NCBI GenBank assembly: GCA_039802005.1
Contig: JBDRVV010000006.1
Coordinates: forward strand, 29,165 to 93,164
Reading direction: 5' to 3'
DNA: 64,000 nucleotides
From: a candidate division WOR-3 bacterium
GTDB lineage: Bacteria > Hydrothermota > Tepidihabitantia > SM23-42 > JAOAFX01
The notes beneath the pieces are model-generated. The model ran no database searches and was not told where the DNA came from. It worked only from the letters and a program-made list of their open reading frames with translations. Both the position numbers and the translations under genes were made by a program. Positions 1 to 10,400 of the stretch are shown here, in pieces (position 1 is the first letter of the stretch; each line of letters starts with the position of its first letter).

Positions 1-1996
1 CATATGTCTCTCTCAGTATCGGCTCTAATTTTGGATGAAGATATACAATCTTTTCTGGATTCTTCTTATTTTCAATCAATTTTTGAATATTTACATTTCC
101 CATGGGACCAGGACGGTACAATGCAATTATAGCAATTATATCCTCAAAGCACTCAGGTTGCATGCTTTTTAAGAGTTCCTGCATTCCATGACTTTCTAAT
201 TGGAATACGCCTATCGTCCGTCCCTCTTTTAACAATTTATATGTCTCATGATCTTTAAAGTCTATATCTTCTTTTTTTAGACCAACCATTTTTAAACATT
301 CATCAATAACAGTAAGGGTCTTTAGACCGAGGATATCCATTTTTAATAATCCGATTGATTCAAGGGCATTTTTTTCGTATTGGGTGGAAATATCGCCTTT
401 TTCTGGATTTCTATATAACGGGACATATTCGGTCAATTCCTTTGGTGTTATAACTACTCCTGCAGCATGGATTGATGGATGGCGTGCCAATCCTTCTAAT
501 TTTTTTGCTATTTCAATCAATTCTATATATTCTTTTTTTGAATTTATTAAAGTGGAAAATTCTTTGTTCTCTTCAAGAACCTGGACAATTTTTTTATTCG
601 GTGGTATAAGCTTTGCTATCAAATCTACTTCGCTATAGGGTATTCCTAAAACCCTTGCGACATCCCTTACCACTGCCCGTGCCTGCATCGTTCCAAATGT
701 GATGATTTGACTCACATTATTCACTCCATATCTCTTTTTAATATAATCTATCACCTCATCCCGTCTTGTATCACTAAAATCAACATCCACATCCGGCAGA
801 CTGATGCGTTCTGGATTCAAAAATCGTTCAAAAAGTAGATTAAATTGCAAAGGATTTACTTCTGTTATATCAAGTGCATATAAAACAAGACTACCGACTG
901 CTGAACCCCTGCCCGGTCCCACGGGAATTCCATTTTCTTTTGCAAACTGGATTATATCACGAACGATCAAAAAATACCCTGTTAGACCCATTCTCTTTAT
1001 CACCTTCAATTCATATTCAAGGCGGTTTTTTATCTCATCGTTCAATTGAGGAAATTTTTTTTCTATATTCTTATATGTTAAATCTTTTAAATAATCAAAA
1101 TCAGATTCGTATTGTTCAGGCCTTGGAAAGCTCGGCAATTTTACATCCCTGCCCGATGTATCAATTAATAGATTACATCTTTCACCAATCAGCCATGTAT
1201 TTGAGATTGCTTCTGGAAGATCATTGAACAAATCTGCCATTTCTTTTGGACTCCGGAAATATGCTTGATGAGTTTCAAATTTCAATCTTTCTTTGTCATT
1301 TATTGTCTTTTTGGTTCCTATACATAAAAGGACATCATGGGCTTTGTAATCATCCGCTGAAAAGTAATGGCAATCATTTGTAGCAACAATCGGTGCGTCA
1401 TATCTCTGACTAAATTCCAAGAGTTTTTTTATAGTCTCTTCTTCATTTTTTAAGCCCAGTCTCATAATTTCAATATAGAAATTATCTTTACCAAATATCT
1501 CCTGATATTCCTGTAATGCATACTCTGCACCTTTTAAATCACCAATATTGATTCTATAGGGAATTTCACCCTTAAAACAACCTGATAAGGCGATTAGCCC
1601 TTCACGGTATGTCATCAACAATTCTTTATCTACCCTTGGTTTATAATAAAATCCCTCAAGATATGCAAAGGATGAAAGTTTTATCAAATTTCTATACCCT
1701 GTCTCATTTTCACATAAAAGGGTCAAATGAAATGATGATTCGGGAATTCTTGAATCCCTTGTCTGATCTTTCCTTGAACCAGTGGCAACATATGTTTCCA
1801 TTCCAATAATTGGTTTGACACCCCTCTCCCTTGCGGTCTTATAAAATTCAATTGCACCAAAAAGATTACCATGGTCAGTTATTGCCAGTGCTTCCATTTC
1901 ATATTTATGTGCAAGTTTTATGAGTTCTTCAATATTCATTGCTCCATCAAGCAAGGAATATTCGGTGTGATTATGGAGATGAATAAATGATTTCAC
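1..1996 (-). CDS. dnaE: DNA polymerase III alpha subunit, 5' part (runs off window)
   Basis: Replicative polymerase catalytic subunit. A GTG start at 1996 opens with the PHP-domain signature HLHNHTEYSLLDG. The frame stays compatible to base 1, where it reads KLEPILRETY, a conserved DnaE segment; about 665 codons are visible of an expected ~1150. The polymerase active-site segment PDVDVDFSD lies near residue 400. The gene is last in a minus-strand run after roadblock, mglA and a zinc-ribbon gene, six bases from its neighbour. No canonical ribosome-binding site is obvious before the GTG. I checked the reading frame only at the N-terminus, around the active site and at the window edge. Confidence 0.95.
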   Translation of the reverse strand, partial: MKSFIHLHNHTEYSLLDGAMNIEELIKLAHKYEMEALAITDHGNLFGAIEFYKTARERGVKPIIGMETYVATGSRKDQTRDSRIPESSFHLTLLCENETGYRNLIKLSSFAYLEGFYYKPRVDKELLMTYREGLIALSGCFKGEIPYRINIGDLKGAEYALQEYQEIFGKDNFYIEIMRLGLKNEEETIKKLLEFSQRYDAPIVATNDCHYFSADDYKAHDVLLCIGTKKTINDKERLKFETHQAYFRSPKEMADLFNDLPEAISNTWLIGERCNLLIDTSGRDVKLPSFPRPEQYESDFDYLKDLTYKNIEKKFPQLNDEIKNRLEYELKVIKRMGLTGYFLIVRDIIQFAKENGIPVGPGRGSAVGSLVLYALDITEVNPLQFNLLFERFLNPERISLPDVDVDFSDTRRDEVIDYIKKRYGVNNVSQIITFGTMQARAVVRDVARVLGIPYSEVDLIAKLIPPNKKIVQVLEENKEFSTLINSKKEYIELIEIAKKLEGLARHPSIHAAGVVITPKELTEYVPLYRNPEKGDISTQYEKNALESIGLLKMDILGLKTLTVIDECLKMVGLKKEDIDFKDHETYKLLKEGRTIGVFQLESHGMQELLKSMQPECFEDIIAIIALYRPGPMGNVNIQKLIENKKNPEKIVYLHPKLEPILRETY

Positions 1997-2002
1997 TTTT
2001 AT

Positions 2003-2281
2003 TTAAAGATGAACATTATCCAAAGGTAAAAATAAAGGGTTTGCACAGTATATTTCTTTGCACCTTGGGCAGAGGATGAATGTAAATTCCTTGAATACTT
2101 CTTCTTCCAAAAGATCCTCAGGAACGGATTTGATCTTTTCAAACTCTTTTTTAAAATCAACATTTGTATTCTTTATATTTATTACTCCATCAAAATCAGC
2201 AAAAACCTTTATCATAAGCCGATAAAACAAATCACCAGGGTTGATGATTTTCTGGCAACGACTGCATCGTTGTGAAGCCAT
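2003..2281 (-). CDS. Small zinc-ribbon protein of unknown function
   Basis: A 92-aa protein with two CxxC pairs, CSRC near residue 6 and CPRC near residue 72, separated by a charged, probably helical stretch. The arrangement suggests one split zinc ribbon. It sits two bases after mglA and six bases before dnaE, so it is probably co-transcribed with both. No signal peptide or membrane segment is visible. I do not recognise the family; a small nucleic-acid- or protein-binding zinc protein is only a guess. Confidence 0.7.
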   Translation of the reverse strand: MASQRCSRCQKIINPGDLFYRLMIKVFADFDGVINIKNTNVDFKKEFEKIKSVPEDLLEEEVFKEFTFILCPRCKEIYCANPLFLPLDNVHL

Positions 2282-2283
2282 TT

Positions 2284-2865
2284 TTAAGATAGGGTCAATA
2301 AAACCCTTTTACATACCTCTTTTAATGTTTCAAACACCCCTATGCCCTGCACTGCCACTGCTTCAAAATAAGGATATTTCAGATGTGGATTGAGTACTTT
2401 CTGAAGTTCCTCCACTGATGTAATATTAGGTAAATCCCTTTTATTATACTGAATAACAATCGGAATCTTTTCAATTGAAATATTATATGTCTTTAGATTA
2501 TCCTCCATATTTTGAAAAGATTCTATATTTTCGTCAAATCTTTCAATCTGAGAATCTGCCACAAATACGATTCCATCAACACCTTTTAAAATCAACTTCC
2601 TTGAGGCATTATAAAAAACCTGACCCGGGACAGTATACAAATGAAATCTGGTTTTGAACCCCTTTATAGTGCCGAGGTCTACCGGTAAGAAATCAAAGAA
2701 TAGTGTTCTATCTAATTCGGTAGCAAGACTGATTAATTTTCCTTTAATGTCGGGATTAAGTTTGGTATAGATATATTTTATGTTTGTAGTTTTACCGCCC
2801 AAACCGGGTCCATAATACACAATCTTGCAGTTAATCTCTCTTGAAGCGTAATTTATTAATGCCAT
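2284..2865 (-). CDS. mglA: MglA-family small Ras-like GTPase
   Basis: A 193-aa single-domain GTPase. The P-loop is [10 protein letters not shown] (residues 19-28), the switch II region reads TVPGQVFYN, and the base-recognition motif is NKRD (about residue 141). TVPGQ replacing DxxGQ is typical of MglA proteins that set polarity or motility in Myxococcus, Thermus and relatives. It follows a roadblock gene, the usual MglB-type GAP partner, so the pair probably forms one GTPase switch. Which process it controls in this organism cannot be read from the sequence. Confidence 0.92.
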   Translation of the reverse strand: MALINYASREINCKIVYYGPGLGGKTTNIKYIYTKLNPDIKGKLISLATELDRTLFFDFLPVDLGTIKGFKTRFHLYTVPGQVFYNASRKLILKGVDGIVFVADSQIERFDENIESFQNMEDNLKTYNISIEKIPIVIQYNKRDLPNITSVEELQKVLNPHLKYPYFEAVAVQGIGVFETLKEVCKRVLLTLS

Positions 2866-2871
2866 ATTATA

Positions 2872-3369
2872 TTAAAAGCCAAATAGTTTATCAAGTTCGT
2901 CCTCGGCTGCTTTTGTAAAGTCTAAATCAAAAGGCTTTTGCGATATCTGGTCTTTGCCGAGTTTTTTGAAAATATCTTCGAAAATCTTTTCTAATTCCTG
3001 AGCAGTGTTCTTTGCCTTAACCCTTACTAAACCCAATGTTGTGCGCTGGTCAAATATCACAGCAAGTATTACACGATTTGCAACCAGACACACATAAAGA
3101 TTTTCTTTTTCTCCTTGATGAAATAATGTAGAAAATTCTTTTTCACCAATTAAAGAAGCGAGCTGGCTTGTCGCAGCAAAATCTGCAGCAGAGAGTGTGG
3201 CAAAAGAAGAGACATCCATTCTTGAGGTATCGCCAGCAGAAGTAATGAGCTGACCTGCTTTATCAATAAGCAATATTACCCGGGCGTTCGTCCCCTGAAG
3301 TAATCTATTTAATGCTTCAGTTATCGCCCAGAAATCGTCTTCAAAGATGTTAAGTCCTTCCTGCATCAT
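2872..3369 (-). CDS. Roadblock/LC7 domain protein (MglB-like)
   Basis: A protein of about 165 aa with one roadblock/LC7 fold, recognisable from the stretch VILLIDKAGQLITSAGD and the following small-residue-rich strand and helix. It lies directly upstream of mglA in the same operon, as mglB genes commonly do, so GAP or scaffold activity toward MglA is likely. Two ATGs sit side by side at 3369 and 3366. The promoter's -10 ends three bases before the first and six before the second, so the second ATG would suit a leaderless transcript better. Confidence 0.88.
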   Translation of the reverse strand: MMQEGLNIFEDDFWAITEALNRLLQGTNARVILLIDKAGQLITSAGDTSRMDVSSFATLSAADFAATSQLASLIGEKEFSTLFHQGEKENLYVCLVANRVILAVIFDQRTTLGLVRVKAKNTAQELEKIFEDIFKKLGKDQISQKPFDLDFTKAAEDELDKLFGF

Positions 3370-3372
3370 AAC

Positions 3373-3400
3373 ATTATAAATATAATTTGATAAAAGTCAA
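3373..3400 (-). promoter_or_regulatory. Promoter of roadblock-mglA-dnaE operon
   Basis: On the minus strand TTGACT (3400-3395), a 16-base spacer and TATAAT (3378-3373). The start codons at 3369 and 3366 follow within 3 and 6 bases, which predicts a leaderless mRNA. Confidence 0.75.
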
Positions 3401-3414
3401 GACTGATTTTAATA

Positions 3415-3442
3415 TTGACATACAATGATTTTAAGATAAAAT
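3415..3442 (+). promoter_or_regulatory. Promoter of the birA-coaX-tsaEB operon
   Basis: TTGACA (3415-3420), a 16-base spacer and TAAAAT (3437-3442). It is divergent from the roadblock-mglA promoter. A leader of about 10 bases carries a GAGGAGG ribosome-binding site before the ATG at 3460. Confidence 0.7.
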
Positions 3443-3459
3443 TTATTGAGGAGGTCGTA

Positions 3460-3966
3460 ATGAGATTTTTCCATTTTGCCTTTTTTTCAATATTAATGAT
3501 AATTGCGTGTGCCCAGAATGCCTCAGTTGAAATTGGATTTAATGATGGTCTCCTTTTGAGAGGAACTTATGGTGATATAATTGTTCGGGTGACCAAGATA
3601 GAGATATTTCAGGGTGGAGAATTTATTGATATATGGAACAATAATAATATCGTGGGTATCCCGTTAAATAGCAATGATTACTGTAGCATCACCAATGGTT
3701 ATCTTTCAGTTTCTTCTGGTTCTTATAAAAAAATGCGGATAACAATTGATTCATTGAGTTATAAAATTGATAACACAACTATTACCTTGCTTGATTCAGC
3801 TTACCAGTTTACTGCTAATGCATTTACTGATATTGTTATTGACGCTAATGATGAATACCGACTCGTTGTGAGTATTGCCAGCGCTAATTGGTTTGACCCG
3901 GATTCGCAAAAGATTAAAACCGGACATCAACCATTTGAGGGTGCAAGTTTAAAGGTCTATTATTAA
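3460..3966 (+). CDS. Exported protein, DUF4382-like
   Basis: 168 aa. The ATG at 3460 is preferred over upstream TTG because GAGGAGG lies just before it and the sequence then opens as a signal peptide (MRFFHFAFFSILMIIACAQN) with a possible lipobox around IIAC. The mature part is beta-rich, and the section about a gradient of substrate-like properties (ITKIEIFQ-type strands, SGSYKKMRITID) resembles DUF4382 lipoprotein domains. The assignment rests on pattern only. It is the first gene of a long operon and overlaps birA by one base (TAATG). Confidence 0.7.
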   Translation: MRFFHFAFFSILMIIACAQNASVEIGFNDGLLLRGTYGDIIVRVTKIEIFQGGEFIDIWNNNNIVGIPLNSNDYCSITNGYLSVSSGSYKKMRITIDSLSYKIDNTTITLLDSAYQFTANAFTDIVIDANDEYRLVVSIASANWFDPDSQKIKTGHQPFEGASLKVYY

Positions 3967-4661
3967 TGCATAGGGAACTACTCAAGTTTAAACAAGTTGC
4001 ATCCACTCAGGATGTATTAAGAAGACTAATAAAAAATGGAAAAGAAATTGCTGTATTCGCCTATCGCCAGACAAGAGGAAGGGGTAGACATAAAAGAGAA
4101 TGGTTTTCACCTGCAGGTGGATTATATCTTTCTGTGCTTGTATTCCCTGAAAGGCATATAAATTCCATTCCTTTGATTTCCTGCCTTTCGGTGATTGAAA
4201 CATTGAAGGAATTGAACTTTAACAAAGTTTCCATTCACTGGCCCAATGATGTATTTCTGAACAATAAAAAGATTTGTGGTATTTTGTGCGAGAGGATTGA
4301 TAATGCAATAATATGTGGGATAGGACTGAATGTTAACATAAAAAAGTTTCCTTCAAAGTTGTCAAATGCTACTTCCCTATACATAGAAACAGGCAAAATT
4401 TATAGCCTTGAAAAAATTCTAAAATTGTGTCTGACAAACTTTTGGAAGCTTTATGATTCCTCACAGAATGGCTCATTCAATATCGCAGATGCCTACAAAT
4501 ATATAAGTGGTGTAGGTGAATCGGTTGTAGTAAAGTTATCGTCAAGGGAAATAATAAGAGGTATTATTCACAATGTAGATGAAGACTGGAGTCTCATTGT
4601 GCGAACCAACGACGGGTTGATCAAAAGAATTTATTATGGAGATGTAATTAGATTATTATGA
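3966..4661 (+). CDS. birA: Biotin--protein ligase (catalytic domain only)
   Basis: 231 aa. It attaches biotin via biotinyl-AMP to the carrier domain of biotin-dependent carboxylases. The nucleotide-binding motif is GRGRHKREW (around residue 38), followed by the ligase motif HWPNDVFLNNKKICGIL and the IGLNVN segment. The protein begins directly with the catalytic domain; there is no N-terminal winged helix, so it is unlikely to be a transcriptional repressor. Its end overlaps the start of coaX by four bases. Confidence 0.95.
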   Translation: MHRELLKFKQVASTQDVLRRLIKNGKEIAVFAYRQTRGRGRHKREWFSPAGGLYLSVLVFPERHINSIPLISCLSVIETLKELNFNKVSIHWPNDVFLNNKKICGILCERIDNAIICGIGLNVNIKKFPSKLSNATSLYIETGKIYSLEKILKLCLTNFWKLYDSSQNGSFNIADAYKYISGVGESVVVKLSSREIIRGIIHNVDEDWSLIVRTNDGLIKRIYYGDVIRLL

Positions 4662-5386
4662 TCCTAATTTTTGATATTGGCAATACAAATATTCATATTG
4701 GATACTACAAAAACGATAAACTAATTCAAGACAGAAATTGGCGCACCGAGAATGGATTTAATAATAAATTGCTAAAATATTTAACTCATGATAAGGCCAT
4801 TGAAGGCGTAGGTATCGCCTCGGTGGTGCCTTCATTAGATCGAAAGTTATACAGATTTTTTTTGAAAAAATATTCTGTAAAGGCATTCTTTGTCAATGCA
4901 AAAATAAGAATGCCCGTAAAGATTGCGTATGATAATATTGGTTCAGACCGTGTCGCAAACATCAATGGTGCGTATATCCGTTACAAAAGTGATTTGATAA
5001 TTTTTTCATTTGGAACCGCTGTTACTGGAGATGTAGTATTAAAAAATGGGATTCATGTGGGTGGATTGATTATTCCCGGGATTGACACACAAATATGGAG
5101 TTTAAAACAGAAAACCGCATTGATTAGAAATATTTATCTACAAAAATCTCCGCCGCTATTAGGCAAAAGTACTAATGGTTGTGTGCAGACTGGTATCATA
5201 AATGGAATAAAATTTTCTGTAGAAGGATTTATAACTAAGATAAAAGAAACTTATAAAAGGGATTTTAAAGTAATCGTTACGGGTGGATGGGCAAAAAGAT
5301 TTAGTTCTTTAATATCTGTAATAGACAGGTATGATAATGATTTAACATTTTTTGGAATTTATCAGCTCTACAGGCAAAATGTCTAA
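4658..5386 (+). CDS. coaX: Type III pantothenate kinase
   Basis: 242 aa. First step of coenzyme A synthesis. The ASKHA-fold phosphate motif is DIGNTNIHIG near residue 6, the second motif is GSDRVANINGAY, and the aspartate/threonine region is SFGTAVTGDVV. CoaX needs a monovalent cation. The birA-coaX order is common across bacteria. The start is an ATGA-type overlap with birA and the 3' end overlaps tsaE by eight bases. Confidence 0.95.
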   Translation: MILIFDIGNTNIHIGYYKNDKLIQDRNWRTENGFNNKLLKYLTHDKAIEGVGIASVVPSLDRKLYRFFLKKYSVKAFFVNAKIRMPVKIAYDNIGSDRVANINGAYIRYKSDLIIFSFGTAVTGDVVLKNGIHVGGLIIPGIDTQIWSLKQKTALIRNIYLQKSPPLLGKSTNGCVQTGIINGIKFSVEGFITKIKETYKRDFKVIVTGGWAKRFSSLISVIDRYDNDLTFFGIYQLYRQNV

Positions 5387-5813
5387 AATTAAAAGATATT
5401 TTACCAAAACATCAAGAGAAACAATTGCCCTGGCAAAGAAATTTGCTCGTGAATTAAAGCCAAAGGATATTCTATTTCTTGCTGGAGAGCTTGGTAGCGG
5501 TAAGACTACTTTTACCAAAGGAATCTGCATTGGACTTGGAATTAAAGAACCCGTGACGAGTCCAAGCTTCGTCATTGTATCTGAATACAAAGGGAAATTT
5601 AAGGTCAGCCATATAGACCTCTATCGTCTAAAAGAGTCTGACTTTTCCTTGCTTCCATTGGAAGAATACTACATAAATGATGGCATAACGATTATTGAAT
5701 GGGCAGACCGATTACCTCAATTTTTAGCACGTAGCATTAATGGGATATATATATGTTTCAAGGTTTTAAAAAACAACAAAAGGGAGATTACAATTGAGGA
5801 TCTTAGGAATTGA
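5379..5813 (+). CDS. tsaE: tRNA threonylcarbamoyladenosine synthesis ATPase TsaE
   Basis: 144 aa from the ATG at 5379. It is an ATPase of the TsaBDE complex that makes t6A37 in tRNAs decoding ANN codons. Walker A is GELGSGKTTF, followed by TSPSFVIVSEY and the HIDLYRL segment; the Walker B-like IIEWADR lies near the C-terminus. A TTG 27 bases upstream would be in frame but only adds a poorly conserved tail. Its 3' end overlaps tsaB by 20 bases. Confidence 0.94.
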   Translation: MSKIKRYFTKTSRETIALAKKFARELKPKDILFLAGELGSGKTTFTKGICIGLGIKEPVTSPSFVIVSEYKGKFKVSHIDLYRLKESDFSLLPLEEYYINDGITIIEWADRLPQFLARSINGIYICFKVLKNNKREITIEDLRN

Positions 5814-6507
5814 TACATCAACCACCATCTTTTCTTTTTGTATTTTTGATGATAATAAACTTCTTTACGAGTTAAATCGGGAGCGGACTTTTAGTAAAGA
5901 GACAAAAGATGCTGGTCTCTTTTTTGCATTACAGGAATTAATGGAATATACGGATAACGAATCGATACATGCAATCGCCCTTAGTATCGGTCCTGGCATG
6001 TTTACTTCCTTAAGGGTTGGACTTGCCCTTGCTAAGGGATTAAATTTCAGTAGAAATATTCCCTTATGTGGAGTCAATACTCTGGATGTTATTGCCCAGC
6101 CGTTTTTGTCCTTTGATTTTATAAAAAAAGAAAAAGGTGTTATCTGTGCGACTGTCATGGAAGCATTCCAGGGAGAAATTTTTGTAGCATTTTATAATCA
6201 AAAAACAAAGATCAGCAATGATATTGTTTGCAGTCCGAGTGAATTTATGCACTATATTAATCAGCATTTTAAGGATAAAAAAGTGTTTGCCATTGGACCC
6301 GGGGTTAAAGTATTAACAGGATTTAAAATGGCAGGAGTTATGAAAAAAAATCTGTATATTACAGATTCGCATTTCTTTTATCCTTCGTCGTCCAAAGTTG
6401 TTTATGCCGCACTTAATAAAATAAAATTGGGTTATTTTGATGATCCAGACAATCTTGAGCCTTATTATATAAAAAAGAGTTCAGCAGAATTAAAAGGAAG
6501 AAAATGA
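5794..6507 (+). CDS. tsaB: tRNA t6A synthesis protein TsaB
   Basis: 237 aa, starting at TTG (5794) with GGGAG upstream; the first residues, RILGIDTST, are the conserved family N-terminus. It is an ASKHA-fold scaffold partner of TsaD. The motif SIGPGMFTSLRVGLALAKGL is typical. The C-terminal EPYYIKKSSAE resembles the usual EPxYLR end. It sits between tsaE and rimI as in many bacteria; tsaD is not in this window. Confidence 0.94.
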   Translation: MRILGIDTSTTIFSFCIFDDNKLLYELNRERTFSKETKDAGLFFALQELMEYTDNESIHAIALSIGPGMFTSLRVGLALAKGLNFSRNIPLCGVNTLDVIAQPFLSFDFIKKEKGVICATVMEAFQGEIFVAFYNQKTKISNDIVCSPSEFMHYINQHFKDKKVFAIGPGVKVLTGFKMAGVMKKNLYITDSHFFYPSSSKVVYAALNKIKLGYFDDPDNLEPYYIKKSSAELKGRK

Positions 6508-6953
6508 ATTGTATAATAAGGGCTATGAAATTTACTGACATTGACCATGTATATAAGATTGAGTGTCAGGTATTCCCCAATCCTTGGCCCAAATCATTCT
6601 TTGAAAATGATCTGCACAAGCATAATACTATTGCCCTGATTGCTGATACCAATGGCGAAGTTAAAGGATATGCACTTGCTGATTGTGTGGCAGATGAGTT
6701 ACACATTACAAATATCGCAGTTGATCCCAGATATCATCATCAGGGTATAGGTAAACAACTCCTTTCAGAATTAGAAAAATTAGGAATAGAAAGGAATTGT
6801 ATATATGCTTATCTTGAAGTAAGGGTGAACAACCTGAATGCAATTAATTTTTATAAAAAATTTGGTTACCGTATTATACAGATAAGAAAAAACTATTATC
6901 TTGATGGCACAGATGCCTATGTGATGGCAAAGGAATTAAAGGAGGTTTTATGA
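6504..6953 (+). CDS. rimI: Ribosomal protein S18-alanine N-acetyltransferase
   Basis: 149 aa, GNAT fold. The acetyl-CoA-binding segment is DPRYHHQGIGKQLLSELE, followed by LEVRVNNLNAINFYKKFGY, the RimI-type hallmark. RimI acetylates the N-terminus of ribosomal protein S18; in some phyla the homologue may have broader substrates. The ATGA overlap with tsaB and the tsaE-tsaB-rimI order support the name. Confidence 0.9.
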   Translation: MNCIIRAMKFTDIDHVYKIECQVFPNPWPKSFFENDLHKHNTIALIADTNGEVKGYALADCVADELHITNIAVDPRYHHQGIGKQLLSELEKLGIERNCIYAYLEVRVNNLNAINFYKKFGYRIIQIRKNYYLDGTDAYVMAKELKEVL

Positions 6954-7465
6954 GTTTAATATTAATATCTTTTATTGCCCAGTTAAATCTGTATTTTTTA
7001 AAAGATTCTCCAAACCTTCTGGTTCGAATAAAATTAGAAACGCCTGCTCAGCAAATAATTCTCTACTACAGTTTTGGAGATGCAAAATGGGACTCTGTTA
7101 TTGCCCAGTCATATGCTACACATTTTGATGCAGTAATTCCAGCCCCTGATACTATAAATGCTGTTGGATTCTATTTTCTTTATGATGGTAAGTTGAACAA
7201 TAACAACGGCAATCTTTATCTCTATGAAGTTAAAAAATCACCGAGAATGATACTACCATTATCTATTGACTATCTTGAAACAATACTCAAGCAGGCACGA
7301 AAAAAAATTACAAGCCAGACACATATCGATGAAGGAATTGCACTCGTTGAATATGTTGAGAAGACATTAAAAACAATTCCTTATTTGAAGGGGTCTGAAT
7401 TGGATAATAAGATCAATCTTTTAATGAGCGAAGTTAATGAATTGAAAGCGCTGGGAGGGCGATGA
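6950..7465 (+). CDS. Small probably exported protein of unknown function
   Basis: 171 aa. The N-terminus (SLILISFIAQLNLYFL) is hydrophobic enough for an uncleaved or short signal peptide. The middle looks like a beta-sandwich; the last 70 residues are helical and rich in lysine and glutamate. GGAGG sits just before the ATG, which overlaps rimI by four bases. It also overlaps the following cyclase gene by four bases, so translation is probably coupled. Family not recognised. Confidence 0.6.
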   Translation: MSLILISFIAQLNLYFLKDSPNLLVRIKLETPAQQIILYYSFGDAKWDSVIAQSYATHFDAVIPAPDTINAVGFYFLYDGKLNNNNGNLYLYEVKKSPRMILPLSIDYLETILKQARKKITSQTHIDEGIALVEYVEKTLKTIPYLKGSELDNKINLLMSEVNELKALGGR

Positions 7466-10400
7466 ATTGCCCAAGATGTGGATATAATAATCCTGATACC
7501 GCAAATTTTTGTAGCCGTTGCGGACTGCAATTGCTTAAAACAACAGGGCAGCGCAGGCCTGTAGCGGTGATTTTTGCCGATATATCAGGATTTACGCCTC
7601 TGGCTGACAAAATGGATCCGGAAGAAGTAAAAGACCTTATTGACCAGTGCCTCCAGCGTTTGGCATTGATTATTCAAAAATATGAAGGTTTTGTAGATAA
7701 GTTCATAGGTGATTGTGTAATGGCGCTTTTTGGTGCGCCCCTTGCTCACGAAGACGATCCACTACGGGCAGTCCTTGCCAGCCTTGACTTATTAAAAGAA
7801 ATCAAGGTATTTAATTCTGAAAAAAAGCAAAATTTATCACTTTCCATTGGTATTAATTATGGATTGGTCGCTACCGGTGACCTGGGAAGGCCGGGTGGAT
7901 ATACAGTTATGGGGGATACAGTAAATATTGCACAAAGGCTTCAGGTTGCTGCACCCAGAGGAAAAATATATGTAAGTGAAGAAATTTATAAATATACCAA
8001 TCGAGAAATCCTTTATAAGAAACTCAAGAAGATTTCAGTCAAAGGTAAAAAAGAAAAAATTCTGGTCTATACTCCACTGCGAGTGCGATTAAAATATGGA
8101 CAGAGAAAAATTCAAGAAATCCCGTTGATTGGCAGGGTAGAAGAAATGAATCTTCTCAATAAAATATTTCAGGAAGTGAATGCAGGCAGAGGGCGCGTTG
8201 TGGCGATAATTGGCGAGGCAGGAATTGGTAAAACTAAACTCGTTTATGAATTCAAAAGGCAGTTAGAAAAAAATGTATTTATCACCGAAGGCAAAGGGAT
8301 AGAGTATCATATAAATTCCCCTTATTTTGTTCTAAAGGAAGTCTCGAAAAAGATTTTCGGAATAAACGACAACGATACACCTGCAATGATTACACGGCGG
8401 ATTACCAAATTCATTGAAAGTAGTGATGATGCTATCTTGAAGGTAAAGATTCCATATTTTAAATATTTTCTTTCTGCAGATTTAACAAGATCTGAGCGGA
8501 TGCAGATTGAATCAATGCAGAGTGAAGACCGAATCAGATTATTGCTTGAAGCTATTAACTTACTTTTTGTGAAATTATCCAGGTCCAAACCTCTGTTGAT
8601 GATCTTTGATGACTGCCATTGGATTGATAAGGAAACAATAGATTTTATTCATAATATTGCTGGATCAATAGGATATAAACCAGTTATGCTTATCACCCTT
8701 TATCGTCCCACCTTTGATATAGGCAAGATAAGTCGGCTTCCTTATTTTAACACCATAACACTAAAACCGCTGGGGATTGATGAAACGACTGTGCTTTTAA
8801 AGAAGATATTACGCTGTGAAAAAATTGACAGTTACTTATTTGCACTCCTTCTTAAAAAATCAGGCGCCATACCATTTTATATAAGTGAGCTCGCTTTAAA
8901 TCTTGTTAGCAACAATATGATACAAATAAAAGATGGTACTGCTATCTTAAAAGGAGATTTAACACTTACACTGCCGCGCAGCCTTGATGAGCTCATTATG
9001 ACAAAAATTGACAAGTTATCAGCTGAATTACGATATATCGTTGATATCGCTTCCGTAATAGGAGAAGAATTTTCTTTTAAAATTCTCAATGCCTTGATCC
9101 CCGGAAAAGAGAGACTTAAACAGAATCTTGCCTATATTGTCCAGCAAAATATATTTAAAGTAACTGGGGATAAAGATTCTTCAGAAGATGAAAAGTATGC
9201 TTTTACTCACAGTATCATGCGGGATGCTGTATATAATTCTTTGTTAAAAAAACAAAGAAGAGAATATCATCAGAAAGTTGGTTTTATTATAGAAAAGATC
9301 TTCAATCTCACGATTGAAGAATATTTTGATGCCCTTGCCCACCACTTCTATCTCGGCGGGGAAATTATGAAAGCACTCGAATATCTGGAAAAGGCAGGAG
9401 ACCAGAAAAAAGAACTTTATCTGAATAGTTCAGCAATTGAATTATACAAAAAGTGTTTAACAATGATTCCTGATGGAATGCCTCACATAACCACAAGAAT
9501 TTTTGAAAAACTTGGAACGATTTATGAATTAATTGGCGATTATGAAAATGCCTTGAATGCGTATTATAAGATGGAAAGCTATGCAGGAGAAGATTTGGTG
9601 GTTAAAGCCAGGAGCTTAAGGCATCGTGCAAACATCATTGCAAATCAGGGAGATTATGATAAAGGATTAGAACTGTTATCACGGGCTTATGAATATTTAA
9701 AATCACTAAAAGAAAAATCAAATTTATCAGTATTGCTTGAGTTATCAAATATCAGAAATCTTGAATGCTGGCTTTATCGGATTAAAGGAAAAATGGAAAT
9801 AGCCGAAAGCAAGGGACTTGAGGCAATTAAAATCATCACAAAAATCAAGGATTGGAAGTTTAAAATTGAATTAAAGCAAGCATTGACCAAGGCATATAAT
9901 CATCTTTCTGTGATATATTGCGTGAAAGGCGATTTCGAAAAAGCACTTAAATTATGTAAAGAAGCAATTAGTATCGCTGAAGATACCGGAGATTTAAGGG
10001 GCAAAGTAAATGCATATAATGTTATGGGCACGGTATTCAAAGCCCAGGGAAATTATGAAAAGGCTATAGATTCTTTCACGGTAAACCTTAAGATTACAGA
10101 AGAATTAGGAGATAAGAGAGGCATTGGTGTTGCATACTGCAATCTGGGAAATGTCTATCAACATATCGGTGATAATTCTACCGCCCTTGATTTATATCAA
10201 AAATTTCTCGAAATATCACAAGATCTGCGTGATAAATCAAGTATTGGCATGGCATCAAATAATATGGGCATTATCTACTTCAATATGGGTGATTATGAAA
10301 GGGCGTTAAAGTTTTTTGAAAACTATCTAAAAATCTCTGAGGAACTCGGTGACAAAAGAGGGATTGCAATCGCATATGGCAATTTAGGAGAAGTTTTAAT

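Noticed and set aside
1..1996. Possible frameshift in dnaE
   Set aside because: The frame checks out at the N-terminus, the PDVDVDFSD site and the window edge, so no shift was found at those points.
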